DNA from: Echinicola salinicaeni
Lineage (GTDB): Bacteria > Bacteroidota > Bacteroidia > Cytophagales > Cyclobacteriaceae
Direction of reading: 5' to 3'
Length of the DNA stretch: 64,000 nucleotides
Assembly: GCF_014280965.1 (NCBI RefSeq)
Contig: NZ_JACODZ010000004.1
Location: 248,001 to 312,000, forward strand
The notes below the pieces were generated by a model. The model saw only the letters and a list, made by a program, of their open reading frames with translations, did not search any database and had not been told where the DNA came from. The position numbers and the translations under genes were made by a program. This document shows, in pieces, positions 46,336-55,609 of this stretch (positions within the stretch are counted from its first letter, which is position 1; every line of letters starts with the position of its first letter).

Positions 46336-47346
46336 ATGAAATATAGATTTTTTTCATTGATATGGGGTCTAATAGCTTTTTTTTGCGGTTGTTCTGAAGA
46401 AAAAAGTGAGGTTCATCCTAGGGAATTTGAGCTGTTGGATTCCATTGTATATAGGATTGAGTCTCAATTATATCCCCTGGAAGAGAATATAGATGAACTA
46501 TCTGCCTATGCGGAGTACTTGTTTGCACATAAAGAGCAATTTGCACTTGAGGCCCATAAAGAGCAGTATAAGGAGACAGATCAGGGGGTCATATTCAGGG
46601 AAGGTGGAAAAGGGGATGTCAGTAGTGTTTTTGTCAGTAATATCAGTCCAGATAAGCCTTCAGTAATCAATCAAGTTTATTATACAGAGGCCTTGGATTC
46701 TGCTTTTTCCCAAGTCCTAGTGGATTTGCCATTGGTTAGCCAGGTTTACTTTAATACTAGGCTACAAATGTGCCGTATTTATCCGCAGCTTGATGTTTTG
46801 AGCGTATTTGAAGATGATTTGGACCTTACAAAATTCAATTTTTATTTTATGGCTGATGAAGTCAGGAATCCTGAAAAAAAGAGGAAATGGCTTGAGGATA
46901 TTTATGTTGATCCCGCAGGAAGAGGATGGATACTGTCATTGATCCACCCTGTTTACCATAATCAGGAACTTCAGGGTGTGATAGGCTTAGATGTTACAGT
47001 AAATGACCTAATTAGTGAATTTTTAAGTTATAAAGATAAGAAGCTAGTCTTAGTGGACGAATCAGGTAATGTGGTAGCAGGTACTTCAGATGCAATAGAG
47101 ATTTTGAAATTACCGCCTTTAAGGAATCATGCCTACGTAGAAACCATAAATTCTAATAATTTCCGAAAGGAAGATTATAATTTATTTAAGTCCAAGAGTA
47201 AGGAAGTGAGGAAAATGATTTCAAAATTTATCCTTGAAAAGGATAATAAGTTTATATTGGGTGGGGAGTATAGTACAAAAAATTATAAGGCACTATGTAG
47301 ACCATTGGATTTGATAGAATGGTATTTGATTGATATTGGAGGGTAG
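46336..47346 (+). CDS. dCACHE-domain lipoprotein
   Basis: 336 residues with a lipoprotein signal (FFCGCSEE, Cys19). Residues about 40-230 match a double-Cache sensor domain. The stretch YPQLDVLSVFEDDLDLTKF, then FYFMADEVRNPEKKRKWLED, IYVDPAGRGWILSLIHPVY and GVIGLDVTVNDL follows the order seen in periplasmic dCACHE receptors, and continues into a second subdomain. No signalling domain or membrane helix follows, so it is a soluble-faced sensor anchored by lipid. It ends 10 bases before a hybrid histidine kinase that should receive its signal. Ligand unknown. Confidence 0.8.
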   Translation: MKYRFFSLIWGLIAFFCGCSEEKSEVHPREFELLDSIVYRIESQLYPLEENIDELSAYAEYLFAHKEQFALEAHKEQYKETDQGVIFREGGKGDVSSVFVSNISPDKPSVINQVYYTEALDSAFSQVLVDLPLVSQVYFNTRLQMCRIYPQLDVLSVFEDDLDLTKFNFYFMADEVRNPEKKRKWLEDIYVDPAGRGWILSLIHPVYHNQELQGVIGLDVTVNDLISEFLSYKDKKLVLVDESGNVVAGTSDAIEILKLPPLRNHAYVETINSNNFRKEDYNLFKSKSKEVRKMISKFILEKDNKFILGGEYSTKNYKALCRPLDLIEWYLIDIGG

Positions 47347-47356
47347 CACTTAGAAA

Positions 47357-50221
47357 ATGTTAAATAAGACTAAACAGCATAAATTTCAATTATTTACATG
47401 GATGTCCATGGGGTCCATTGTGATTATTCTTTTTTTGGCCTATTTTTTTTATAGTGCTCTTTCCAAAAACCTAATAGGAAACAGTCGGCAGTTTTTAAGT
47501 AAGCAGGTAGAAATAGCCTCCAATGAATCTCAGCGAAGGTTCAATAATTTATTTGAAGATCTTACTTTTTTCACCAAAAATCTGGAGAGTTATTCAGACC
47601 TGGAATCTGATGACAAAAAGCAAGCACTTGAAGGAAGAATTAGACGTCTTCTTAGTTCTTACGGGACCTTGGTGGATACTTTATTCATAGTAGAACCGAG
47701 TAATTCAAAAGGCTATTTGGTCAAGAGAAATAATTATTTTCAAGAAATCGAAGTTTCTCCAAATAAAGAATTTACAGGATTGGACAGGTATTTGACCATA
47801 AAAAGTCATGATAGGAATTTTAAGGTTGTGGTATCATTAAATGTAGGCGCATTTTTAGCAGATTTTGCGGCCAATCACTATCTCGGAGATGGAGGGTATA
47901 AATTTTATTTTCAAGGTGATAAACCCATGGTTATAAGTCCTGATTTAGAGGAGGGAGAATTTATTTCTTTTTATCCAAGTCTAAAAAGGGAAATCGACAA
48001 TGAAATAAGGGGCGGTTTAAAAGGAGTTTATGAAGGTGAACTGATTCATAATACTGCAGATGGTAAACTAATTAATGCAATAGTAGCCCAATACCCTTTC
48101 AATCTTCACCCACTTAGATCCAATTATGCCTTTGTATTTGTTAGGGATAGGGAGGTGGTAGTTGCTAAGGTTTTCAATACCTATATGTTGCTTTTAGTAG
48201 GGCTTTTCATCCTGTTATTGTTTATCATTTACTTTATGATAAAACACTTCCGTAGTATTAATGTTAATAATCATAAACTGCAGAAAAAATCTAATGAGAT
48301 CAATAGGCTTTTTGATCAACAAACATTGCTGTTACAAGGAACGAAAGGCTTCGTATATTTTCATGATGCAAAAGGGAATGTTACCAATGTTAGCGATAAT
48401 ATTGTAGATGTTTTGGGTTACGAGAAAGAAGAGTTCCTCAAAAATAATAGAGATTATTTACTGTCTGACGAATTGAAGGAGGTTAGAGGTCGTGTAAGAA
48501 AAGCCATCGAAAACCGAGAAGAGTATTTCGAGTTTGAGATGAATAATATCAAGAAGGATGGATCCAGAATTAGGGTGAAATGCTTTGAAAGGATGTTTTA
48601 TGATGACGAGGGGAAATTTACGAATAGTGTAGGGATAAGTACTGATATTCATGAAAAACACCTGGCAGAACAAGAACTGATTAAAAGTGAAAATAGGCTT
48701 AGGGCAGTATTAAATAGTTTGCCAGATATCATTTTTATATATGATAATGAGGGGAAATTTATCGATTATTATGTGCAGTCACCTGAGTTGTTATTGATGG
48801 ATCCTAAAGATGCTTTAGGGAAGTATATAAGTGATGTAATGCCTTATCCTTTGAACGAAAGGTTGATGGTTGCTTTCGATAGGGCTTTGGATACAGGGCG
48901 GCTTCAGACAGAGGAGATGAGTTTGGATATTCTTGGTAAAAAAAGATTTTTTCAGGTTAGAATCTTTAAGCTGGATGATAAAAGGATGATTTCTGTATCA
49001 AGGGATATTACAGAACAGAAACTCTGGGAAAACGGCTTGAAGGAAGCCAAGGAGATGGCCGAGGGTGCTAATAGAGCAAAATCAGAATTTTTGGCTAGTA
49101 TGAGCCATGAAATCAGGACTCCTATGAATGGACTATTGGGAATGATAGGGCTATTGGAAGGAACAACGTTAAATGAGGAACAGGAGCAGTATGTGAAGGT
49201 AATAAAGGATTCAGGTGAATCACTTTTGGTGATCATAAGGGATATTCTGGATTATTCTAAAATTGAAGAGGGTAAGCTCGAGCTTGACTTGATAGATTTT
49301 AATATAGTTGAGGAAATTTATAAAGTGACAAATATCTTTTCAGGATTGATGTCTGCAAAAGAACTTAAATTTGATTTGCAAATCGCTGATGATGTGCCCA
49401 GATGGATGACCTTGGACAAGGAAAAACTCAAACAGATCTTGTTCAATATAATTGGAAATGCCATTAAATTTACCCCTACTGGAGGGGGGGTCAGTCTTAG
49501 GGTTAAAGGTGAGCCTGTTATGGATAAAAGTTTTATGATTTCTTTTTTGATCAAAGATACAGGGATAGGAATTCCGAAAGATAGAATTGAAAAACTTATT
49601 CATCCTTTTACTCAGGCGGGGCATGGTAATTCTGGAGAAAAGAGTGGTTCAGGACTTGGTTTGGCCATTGCAAATAAATTAATTGAGTTAATGGGAGGAA
49701 GCTTGGAAATAGAAAGTGAGCCAGGACAGGGGGCTGAATTTTCTTTTTCTGTTTTTGGCAGGATAGCAGCACCTAAAGCAGGAGAAGCATTCTTAAGTTC
49801 CGATCAATCCCAGGGGGAAAATGTCATTAATAAAATATCAGATAGGTATCCGCTATCCATATTACTGGTGGAGGATAATGAGATCAACCTTAAGTTTATG
49901 ACACTTCTGATGAAGCAGTTGGGGTATTTTGTGGATACGGCTCATAATGGGGAAGAGGCCATTAGCGCAGTGGGAAAAAAGGATTATGATCTGATTTTTA
50001 TGGATTACCAAATGCCTTTTATGAATGGGGTCGAAGCTTCAAAAGCGATTAAGTCACTAAATAGGGGAAAGAATGTACGAATAATTGGGCTTTCTGCCAA
50101 TGTGTTTAAGGAGGACATTGAAAGGGCTTTAATGTCCGGAATGGATGATTATTTGACCAAGCCCATAAAAATTCAAGAACTTGTGAATAAGATAAAGACT
50201 TCTTTCGAAATTATTTCATAA
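47357..50221 (+). CDS. Hybrid sensor histidine kinase (Cache-like, PAS, PAS, HisKA, HATPase, REC)
   Basis: 954 residues. A transmembrane helix (about 15-35) and another (about 275-297) enclose a periplasmic domain of about 240 residues with Cache-like features. Two PAS domains follow (about 320-445 and 448-560). HisKA has His584 in MSHEIRTPMNG, and the ATPase domain has NIIGNAIKFTP, DTGIGIPKD and GSGLGLAIA. A C-terminal receiver holds Asp883 in IFMDYQMPFMNG. There is no output domain, so phosphate is probably passed to a separate regulator. It is coupled to the dCACHE lipoprotein gene 10 bases upstream. Confidence 0.92.
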   Translation: MLNKTKQHKFQLFTWMSMGSIVIILFLAYFFYSALSKNLIGNSRQFLSKQVEIASNESQRRFNNLFEDLTFFTKNLESYSDLESDDKKQALEGRIRRLLSSYGTLVDTLFIVEPSNSKGYLVKRNNYFQEIEVSPNKEFTGLDRYLTIKSHDRNFKVVVSLNVGAFLADFAANHYLGDGGYKFYFQGDKPMVISPDLEEGEFISFYPSLKREIDNEIRGGLKGVYEGELIHNTADGKLINAIVAQYPFNLHPLRSNYAFVFVRDREVVVAKVFNTYMLLLVGLFILLLFIIYFMIKHFRSINVNNHKLQKKSNEINRLFDQQTLLLQGTKGFVYFHDAKGNVTNVSDNIVDVLGYEKEEFLKNNRDYLLSDELKEVRGRVRKAIENREEYFEFEMNNIKKDGSRIRVKCFERMFYDDEGKFTNSVGISTDIHEKHLAEQELIKSENRLRAVLNSLPDIIFIYDNEGKFIDYYVQSPELLLMDPKDALGKYISDVMPYPLNERLMVAFDRALDTGRLQTEEMSLDILGKKRFFQVRIFKLDDKRMISVSRDITEQKLWENGLKEAKEMAEGANRAKSEFLASMSHEIRTPMNGLLGMIGLLEGTTLNEEQEQYVKVIKDSGESLLVIIRDILDYSKIEEGKLELDLIDFNIVEEIYKVTNIFSGLMSAKELKFDLQIADDVPRWMTLDKEKLKQILFNIIGNAIKFTPTGGGVSLRVKGEPVMDKSFMISFLIKDTGIGIPKDRIEKLIHPFTQAGHGNSGEKSGSGLGLAIANKLIELMGGSLEIESEPGQGAEFSFSVFGRIAAPKAGEAFLSSDQSQGENVINKISDRYPLSILLVEDNEINLKFMTLLMKQLGYFVDTAHNGEEAISAVGKKDYDLIFMDYQMPFMNGVEASKAIKSLNRGKNVRIIGLSANVFKEDIERALMSGMDDYLTKPIKIQELVNKIKTSFEIIS

Positions 50222-50254
50222 AAAAATCCGAAGCTTTAAAGCTTCGGATTTTTT
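50221..50254. terminator. Bidirectional terminator between the kinase and E2 genes
   Basis: A perfect 34-base palindrome: AAAAAATCCGAAGCTTT followed by its complement. It lies at the stop of the kinase gene and 25 bases past the convergent E2 gene. Confidence 0.88.
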
Positions 50255-50278
50255 TATGAAATAAAGTTGATGTTCTGC

Positions 50279-51574
50279 TTATAATTTGGTGTCTAAATCA
50301 AAGGATTCTAGGTAGTCTGCCACGCGCTTAACAAACATGCCTCCCAAAGAGCCATCAACTACTCTGTGATCATAGGAATGAGATAGGAACATTTTGTGTC
50401 TAACAGCAATTACATCACCTGTAGGGGTTTCTACCACAGCAGGTTTTTTAGTAATTGCTCCTACGGCCATGATGGCTACCTGAGGCTGCACAATAATCGG
50501 TGTGCCCATTACATTTCCAAATGACCCCACATTCGATAGGGTATAGGTTCCTCCTGACAAATCATCTGCACCTAGTTTATTATTTCTGGCACGATTAGCC
50601 AGGTCATTGATCTTTTTAGAAAGCCCCACCAAGTTGAGTTCATTGGCTTTTTTGATCACTGGGACGATCAGGTTGCCATTTGGTAAGGCCACCGCTATAC
50701 CAATATTGATATCTTTTTTCTTTATAATCTTGGTGCCATCAACAGATATATTGATCATTGGGAAGTCCTGTATGGCTCTTGCAAGGGCATGAACAAAGAA
50801 TGGAGTAAAAGTGATAGGCTCACCCTCTTTCTTTTTGTATTCATCTTTTATCTTGTTTCTCCAAAGTACAATATTGGTCACATCAGCTTCGACAAATGAG
50901 GTTACATGAGGAGAGATCCTCTTGGATTCCAGCATTCTTTCTGAAATCATTTTTCTCATTCTGTCCATTTCAATGATCTCATCTCCTGCACTGATACTAG
51001 GAGTAGGTGTGCCAGAAATAGATGGTGGAGCCTGTTGTGTACTGGTACTACGGTTTTTGAGATAGCCCAACATGTCATTTTTTGTCACCCTGCCATCTTT
51101 TCCTGTTCCTGGTACAGAAGAAAGCTCTTCTTTACTAATGTTTTCTTCCTTGGCAATACTAAGGACCAATGGAGAATAAAATCTATCATCGCTTATGCTG
51201 CTTGTTTGAGTACTATTGCCCATAATGGTGTCCGTTTGCGCCGGGGCTGCAGCCAAAAGTGCTTCTTTTTCCTCTGTTTTTTTAGCTTCGATGTGGTCAG
51301 TTTCAAATTCCTGTTCAGATTCTTCTACTTCACCTTCAATTTCAATGATGGCAATAGGGGCTCCCACAGCAACTACATCCCCTTCGTTGACGAGGATTTT
51401 CTTTAGTATGCCTGCATGAGATGAAGGGACTTCTGTATCCACTTTATCTGTAGCTACTTCCAAGACTGATTCATCCTGTTCAATAGAGTCTCCTTCGCTT
51501 TTTAGCCATGTAAGGATGGTGCCTTCAATAATACTTTCACCCATTTTGGGCATTACCATTTCTACAGTTGCCAT
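50279..51574 (-). CDS. Dihydrolipoamide acyltransferase (E2) of a 2-oxoacid dehydrogenase complex
   Basis: Core acyltransferase of a pyruvate, branched-chain or 2-oxoglutarate dehydrogenase complex, 431 residues. Lipoyl domain 1-80 with Lys44 in ATDKVDTE as the lipoylation site. A flexible linker (about 85-140) is rich in Glu, Ala, Ser and Thr. The E1/E3-binding domain (about 132-168) reads SPLVLSIAKEENI and GKDGRVTKNDML. The catalytic domain from about 200 ends in SHSYDHRVVDGSLGG, with the active-site His. A single lipoyl domain and the PMI-NISVDG region suggest the branched-chain type, but the substrate is not settled. No E1 or E3 gene is adjacent. Confidence 0.9.
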   Translation of the reverse strand: MATVEMVMPKMGESIIEGTILTWLKSEGDSIEQDESVLEVATDKVDTEVPSSHAGILKKILVNEGDVVAVGAPIAIIEIEGEVEESEQEFETDHIEAKKTEEKEALLAAAPAQTDTIMGNSTQTSSISDDRFYSPLVLSIAKEENISKEELSSVPGTGKDGRVTKNDMLGYLKNRSTSTQQAPPSISGTPTPSISAGDEIIEMDRMRKMISERMLESKRISPHVTSFVEADVTNIVLWRNKIKDEYKKKEGEPITFTPFFVHALARAIQDFPMINISVDGTKIIKKKDINIGIAVALPNGNLIVPVIKKANELNLVGLSKKINDLANRARNNKLGADDLSGGTYTLSNVGSFGNVMGTPIIVQPQVAIMAVGAITKKPAVVETPTGDVIAVRHKMFLSHSYDHRVVDGSLGGMFVKRVADYLESFDLDTKL

Positions 51575-51667
51575 GCTATATTTATTTAATTGGGCTATTT
51601 ATCTAAATTTAAAATTATATTTTAATAATGTGTTTCCAAAATAGTTTTGTCAAAACTTATGATTGTT

Positions 51668-52915
51668 TTATTCTGAAATCACCTTTCTTAACAAACTCAA
51701 TACTGCTACTGCAGAATATTGAATGTTCAATTCTCTATTATGTGTCAGTTGCAGTTTCTTGGTAACGGTGCCGCTATCACTGGCACAGGATATCCAAACA
51801 GTACCCACAGGTTTTTCCGGGCTTCCCCCTCCTGGACCGGCAATACCACTACTGGCCAATCCAAAGTCAGCGTTGAACTTTTTTCTGACCATTTCGGACA
51901 TCTCAATAACGGTTTCTTGACTGACTGCCCCATGTGTTTCCAAAGTACTGTTTTTAACCCCTAATAAATCAGCCTTGAATTGATTGTGATAAGGAACTAT
52001 GGCACCATTGAAATAATCACTGCTGCCCGCCACACTGGTAATCAAATGGGAAATATAACCTCCTGTGCAGCTCTCTGCCAAAGCTACAGTTTTGCCTTTG
52101 GTCTTCAAAAGTCTCCCTATGGCATTTTGCAGTTCATCCTGATCATAGCCGTATATATAGGATTGAATAATAGGAATTACCTTGTCTAATTGAAATTGGA
52201 CATCCTGTTCCAATTGGTCAAGGCTAGTTCCAAAGGCAGTGAGCCTTAGTTTTACTTGTCCAAGAGATGGCAGATAAGCCAATTTTATATGTTCAGGTAA
52301 ATTTTCTTCCCATTCATGGATTAAGTCAGCCAACCAACTTTCTCCAATACCAACTGTTTTGATGACTTTGTGGTATATGACTGGCAATGGAAAAATATTT
52401 TGGATCTTTGGTAGCACAAAGCTTTCCATCAAATGCTTCATTTCATGCGGAACGCCAGGCATGGACATCCAAACAGTGCCATTTTCTTCAAACCACATTC
52501 CCGGTGCGGTTCCTCGGTCATTTTTGATATAATGGCATTTACTAGGAAGGTGTCCTTGAAGCTCATTCAAAGGGGTAAGTTCTCGGCCTCTTTTAGAGAA
52601 GAAGTGACGTACATCCTCTATGGCCTTTTTGAATGGGATGACCTCACATTGGAAATATTTGGCCATCAAGGGCTTGGTAAGATCATCCTTGGTAGGACCT
52701 AGCCCGCCCGTGATTAAGACAATATCCGCTCTGTCGTCAGCACTTGAAAAGGCATTTAATATGTCTTTTTCATTATCCCCTACGGTAGTTTTGCGGACCA
52801 CTCTTACACCTATTTTGTCTAACTCTTTACTGATCCAGTGGCTATTGGTATCTATGATCTGCCCATAAAGCAACTCATCACCAATAGCTATAATTTCTGC
52901 AGTTATTTCTTTCAT
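51668..52915 (-). CDS. cinA: CinA family nicotinamide-nucleotide amidase / ADP-ribose pyrophosphatase-like protein
   Basis: Full-length two-domain CinA, 415 residues from the ATG at 52915 (a TTG at 52924 is in frame just upstream). The N-terminal MoaB/COG1058 domain begins ITAEIIAIGDELLYGQIIDTNS and contains TGGLGPTKDD. The C-terminal PncC domain (about 265-415) has AESCTGGYISHLITSVAGSS and GIAGPGGGSPEKPVGTVWI. PncC removes the amide of nicotinamide mononucleotide in NAD recycling. It lies 18 bases from folA on the same strand. Confidence 0.94.
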   Translation of the reverse strand: MKEITAEIIAIGDELLYGQIIDTNSHWISKELDKIGVRVVRKTTVGDNEKDILNAFSSADDRADIVLITGGLGPTKDDLTKPLMAKYFQCEVIPFKKAIEDVRHFFSKRGRELTPLNELQGHLPSKCHYIKNDRGTAPGMWFEENGTVWMSMPGVPHEMKHLMESFVLPKIQNIFPLPVIYHKVIKTVGIGESWLADLIHEWEENLPEHIKLAYLPSLGQVKLRLTAFGTSLDQLEQDVQFQLDKVIPIIQSYIYGYDQDELQNAIGRLLKTKGKTVALAESCTGGYISHLITSVAGSSDYFNGAIVPYHNQFKADLLGVKNSTLETHGAVSQETVIEMSEMVRKKFNADFGLASSGIAGPGGGSPEKPVGTVWISCASDSGTVTKKLQLTHNRELNIQYSAVAVLSLLRKVISE

Positions 52916-52933
52916 AGGATACAATCAATCAGT

Positions 52934-53452
52934 TCATGCACGGTTATAGGTGATGAAACTAAAGTCATATTCATTTTTCTCATCTTTTTGATGAGTTTCT
53001 TTTTGGACGATCTTCCAGTTGTTGGGATCGATGTTGGGGAAATAAGTGTCTCCCTCTGGATGACAATCTACTTCGGTAATCAGTAATTCATCAGTAAGCG
53101 CTAAGGCTTGCTTATAAATCTCTCCACCACCGATGATAAATACTTTTTCCTGATGGTTCTTTTTCGCGAGCTCAAGTGCATCCTTTAGATTATGAACAAT
53201 ATGATGGCCTTCTGGAATGGTATAATCTTGGTTTCTGGTGATCACTACAGAGGTCCTGTTGGGTAAAGGTTTACCCATGGATTCGTAGGTTTTCCTGCCC
53301 ATGATGATATAATGGCCTGTCGTGTGTTTTTTAAAATGCTTAAGATCAGCGGAAAGCTTCCAGATTAATTGGTTGTTCTTTCCGATAACATTGTTTTTAG
53401 CTTTGGCTACAATAATAGAAACTGTCAAAACCTTTGATTTTTTGGATTGCAC
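52934..53452 (-). CDS. folA: Dihydrofolate reductase
   Basis: Reduces dihydrofolate to tetrahydrofolate with NADPH. 172 residues from the GTG at 53452; a TTG at 53428 (residue 9) is another possible start, since the family core begins at VSIIVAKAKNNVIG. Motifs: NQLIWKLSADLKHFKK with the substrate-site Trp and Asp, IIMGRKTYESMGKPLPNR, and VFIIGGGEIYKQAL. Probably one unit with cinA. Confidence 0.95.
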   Translation of the reverse strand: MQSKKSKVLTVSIIVAKAKNNVIGKNNQLIWKLSADLKHFKKHTTGHYIIMGRKTYESMGKPLPNRTSVVITRNQDYTIPEGHHIVHNLKDALELAKKNHQEKVFIIGGGEIYKQALALTDELLITEVDCHPEGDTYFPNIDPNNWKIVQKETHQKDEKNEYDFSFITYNRA

Positions 53453-53538
53453 AAGATACCAAGGTTTTTTGAAGCTTTAAAAAATGCCTCTCAAAAAGTT
53501 TGCTATTAAATAGATGATATTTGTTGCCAAATTTTGGT

Positions 53539-54465
53539 TTACTGAGCCTGCATGACATTGGGGTATTCAGCCATTTTAAAATCAAAGGCTTGAGAGTTGT
53601 TGATTTCCAGGGTTTTCATATTAGAAGTGCTCTTGTCGGTTTTTGAAGTATAGCTTGTCTCTAAGATATTCCCTTCAGGGAGTTTATTATATACTTTTGG
53701 ATATTTATTTCTCATAGCTTGACTATTAAAGAAATTGGAATTGGAAAAAAATGAGGTGAACCCAGGAATAACTTCTTTACTTGCCCAAAAGCTAAAAGTA
53801 CCTTCTTCATTCTCCCCTTGATATTCTTCACATTCGTAGCCTAGGATGTTTTTGGTATTCCCTGTCTTGTCAAATTCGAATTCCTCATCTTCCATTTTTT
53901 CCATATCATTTTGGGATGAGTTTTCCATCATTTTATTCCAATCCATTCCATAGGCCATACTAGTTTTTTCACCATCTTTGTTGTCCATAAACAATATGGT
54001 GGCTTTGTTTTTATGATCTAGGACCATAGCAATCTGATCGTTCTTTTTTTCAGGGTTTTCCATCTTCATTCCCCAATGCTCGGAATTATTGCTGTGCAGG
54101 AATCTTATCATTGAGGGATCAATCTCTTTACCTTTTTCATCAGTGCCGGTGATTTCCATATCAGTATAACCTTTGAATTGGTATTGATCTTCCGTATCCA
54201 CGTTGAAGTTCATGCTTCCCATCATTTCTCCGAAATCTACTCCTGATCCCTCATATTCAGTGCTTGGTCCGAATACTTGTTCCATGAATTCCTCCATTTT
54301 TTTCTTGGAGGCATTTTCGACTTCTTGGTTTACCCGTTCTTCAACTGCATTCTCAGCTCCTTTTTGCACAGCTTTTTTTAACTTTTTGATAAACTGGGCA
54401 TTGACCAAGGAAGGACTGATTATCAAACAAATAATAAAGGAGATTATTCTAACTGAATTTATCAT
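53539..54465 (-). CDS. DUF4412 domain-containing exported protein
   Basis: 308 residues with a signal peptide (IISFIICLIISPSLVNA-Q). A coiled, Lys/Glu-rich segment (about 28-65) is followed by the DUF4412 region (about 85-300): KGYTDMEITGTDEKGK, HWGMKM, MDNKDGEKTSMAYGMDWNKM, ILGYECEEYQGENEEG and FWASKEVIPGF. The domain is common in Bacteroidota envelopes and recalls lipoprotein-carrier-like folds. No function is established. Confidence 0.8.
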   Translation of the reverse strand: MINSVRIISFIICLIISPSLVNAQFIKKLKKAVQKGAENAVEERVNQEVENASKKKMEEFMEQVFGPSTEYEGSGVDFGEMMGSMNFNVDTEDQYQFKGYTDMEITGTDEKGKEIDPSMIRFLHSNNSEHWGMKMENPEKKNDQIAMVLDHKNKATILFMDNKDGEKTSMAYGMDWNKMMENSSQNDMEKMEDEEFEFDKTGNTKNILGYECEEYQGENEEGTFSFWASKEVIPGFTSFFSNSNFFNSQAMRNKYPKVYNKLPEGNILETSYTSKTDKSTSNMKTLEINNSQAFDFKMAEYPNVMQAQ

Positions 54466-54600
54466 AACAGGTATTTTTAGTCTATCATAAAAATACCCAT
54501 AATTTCATTAAGTGTCTAAAAATGAAGAGGTATTGGCTGGGTAGGATAGTTGAACATGCTTTTGGGTGAGTAAGTAAAAGACTATGGTTAGAATATGAAA

Positions 54601-54635
54601 AAAAGCGGTGCTCCAGAGTTGAAACACCGCCTTTT
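54601..54635 (-). terminator. Terminator of fmt
   Basis: Stem GCGGTG / CACCGC with flanking AAAA/TTTT pairs (one bulged base), 35 bases after the fmt stop. On the minus strand it ends in a run of T from 54604 down to 54598. Confidence 0.75.
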
Positions 54636-54669
54636 AAAGGATTTAGTCTAAAATACTAAACTTAATTAG

Positions 54670-55590
54670 CTAGAATTTATGACCTCTTAAGAAATCTTCA
54701 ATAGGCATTCTTTTTTTACCTTGCATCTGAATTTCACTGACCTCAAGGGCTCCCTCGGCAGTTTGAAAGCGCAAGTACTTTTTATTGTCAGTCTCCATTT
54801 CTCCTATGGATTTGCCTGCTAAGTCTTTCACTACTTCGCTGGAGTATATTTTACAGGTTTTGTCTTCAATTGTTGTCCAGGCAGCAGGATAGGGAGAGAG
54901 TCCACGGATTAAATTGTGGATGTCTTCTGCTCTTTGATTCCAGTTGATTTCACAAGTTTCCTTGAAAATTTTGGGGGCGTGGTGTAGGGCCTTACTTTCA
55001 TCCTGTGCCATAGTTGCTACTTCTCCCTTGCTAACTTCTTCAATGGTCTTTAGTACCAATTTGCTCCCTCTTTTCATGAGCTTTTCATAAAGAGTGCCGA
55101 TATTATCTTCTGGAAGAATGGCTTCCTTTTCCTGATAAATGATACTGCCAGTGTCTATCTCATGCTTTAAGAAGAAGGTTGTGACACCGGTTTCTTTTTC
55201 ACCGTTAATGATGGCCCAGTTGATGGGAGCTGCACCGCGGTAATTTGGAAGTAGAGATGCGTGGAGATTAAAAGTCCCTCTTGGAGGCATGCTCCATACT
55301 GATTCAGGCAGCATTCTAAAGGCAACTACTACTTGTATATCGGCTTGGTAGCTTTTTAGCTCTTCCAGAAAATCCGATTTTTTTAAATTGGTAGGTTGTA
55401 GAACAGGGATGTTATGCTTCAAAGCAGCTTCTTTTACAGGGGAGGGGATAAGCTTCTGGCCCCTGCCTTTTGGCTTATCTGGAGCAGTAATCACTGCCAC
55501 CACATTCCAACCGTTTTCTACTAAAATTTCTAAGGATGGCACGGCGAAATCAGGCGTGCCCATATAGATGATGCGAAGATCTTTATTCAT
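54670..55590 (-). CDS. fmt: Methionyl-tRNA formyltransferase
   Basis: Formylates the initiator methionyl-tRNA with 10-formyl-tetrahydrofolate. 306 residues. Motifs: IIYMGTPDFAVPSLEIL, APDKPKGRGQKLIPSPVKE, and the catalytic NLHASLLPNYRGAAPINWAI with Asn and His, then EIDTGSI with Asp. The C-terminal tRNA-binding domain (about 205-306) has IRGLSPYPAAWT. It lies 19 bases downstream of the namZ-like gene. Confidence 0.97.
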   Translation of the reverse strand: MNKDLRIIYMGTPDFAVPSLEILVENGWNVVAVITAPDKPKGRGQKLIPSPVKEAALKHNIPVLQPTNLKKSDFLEELKSYQADIQVVVAFRMLPESVWSMPPRGTFNLHASLLPNYRGAAPINWAIINGEKETGVTTFFLKHEIDTGSIIYQEKEAILPEDNIGTLYEKLMKRGSKLVLKTIEEVSKGEVATMAQDESKALHHAPKIFKETCEINWNQRAEDIHNLIRGLSPYPAAWTTIEDKTCKIYSSEVVKDLAGKSIGEMETDNKKYLRFQTAEGALEVSEIQMQGKKRMPIEDFLRGHKF

Positions 55591-55609
55591 TATGTTTTAC
55601 TTTTCCTGC

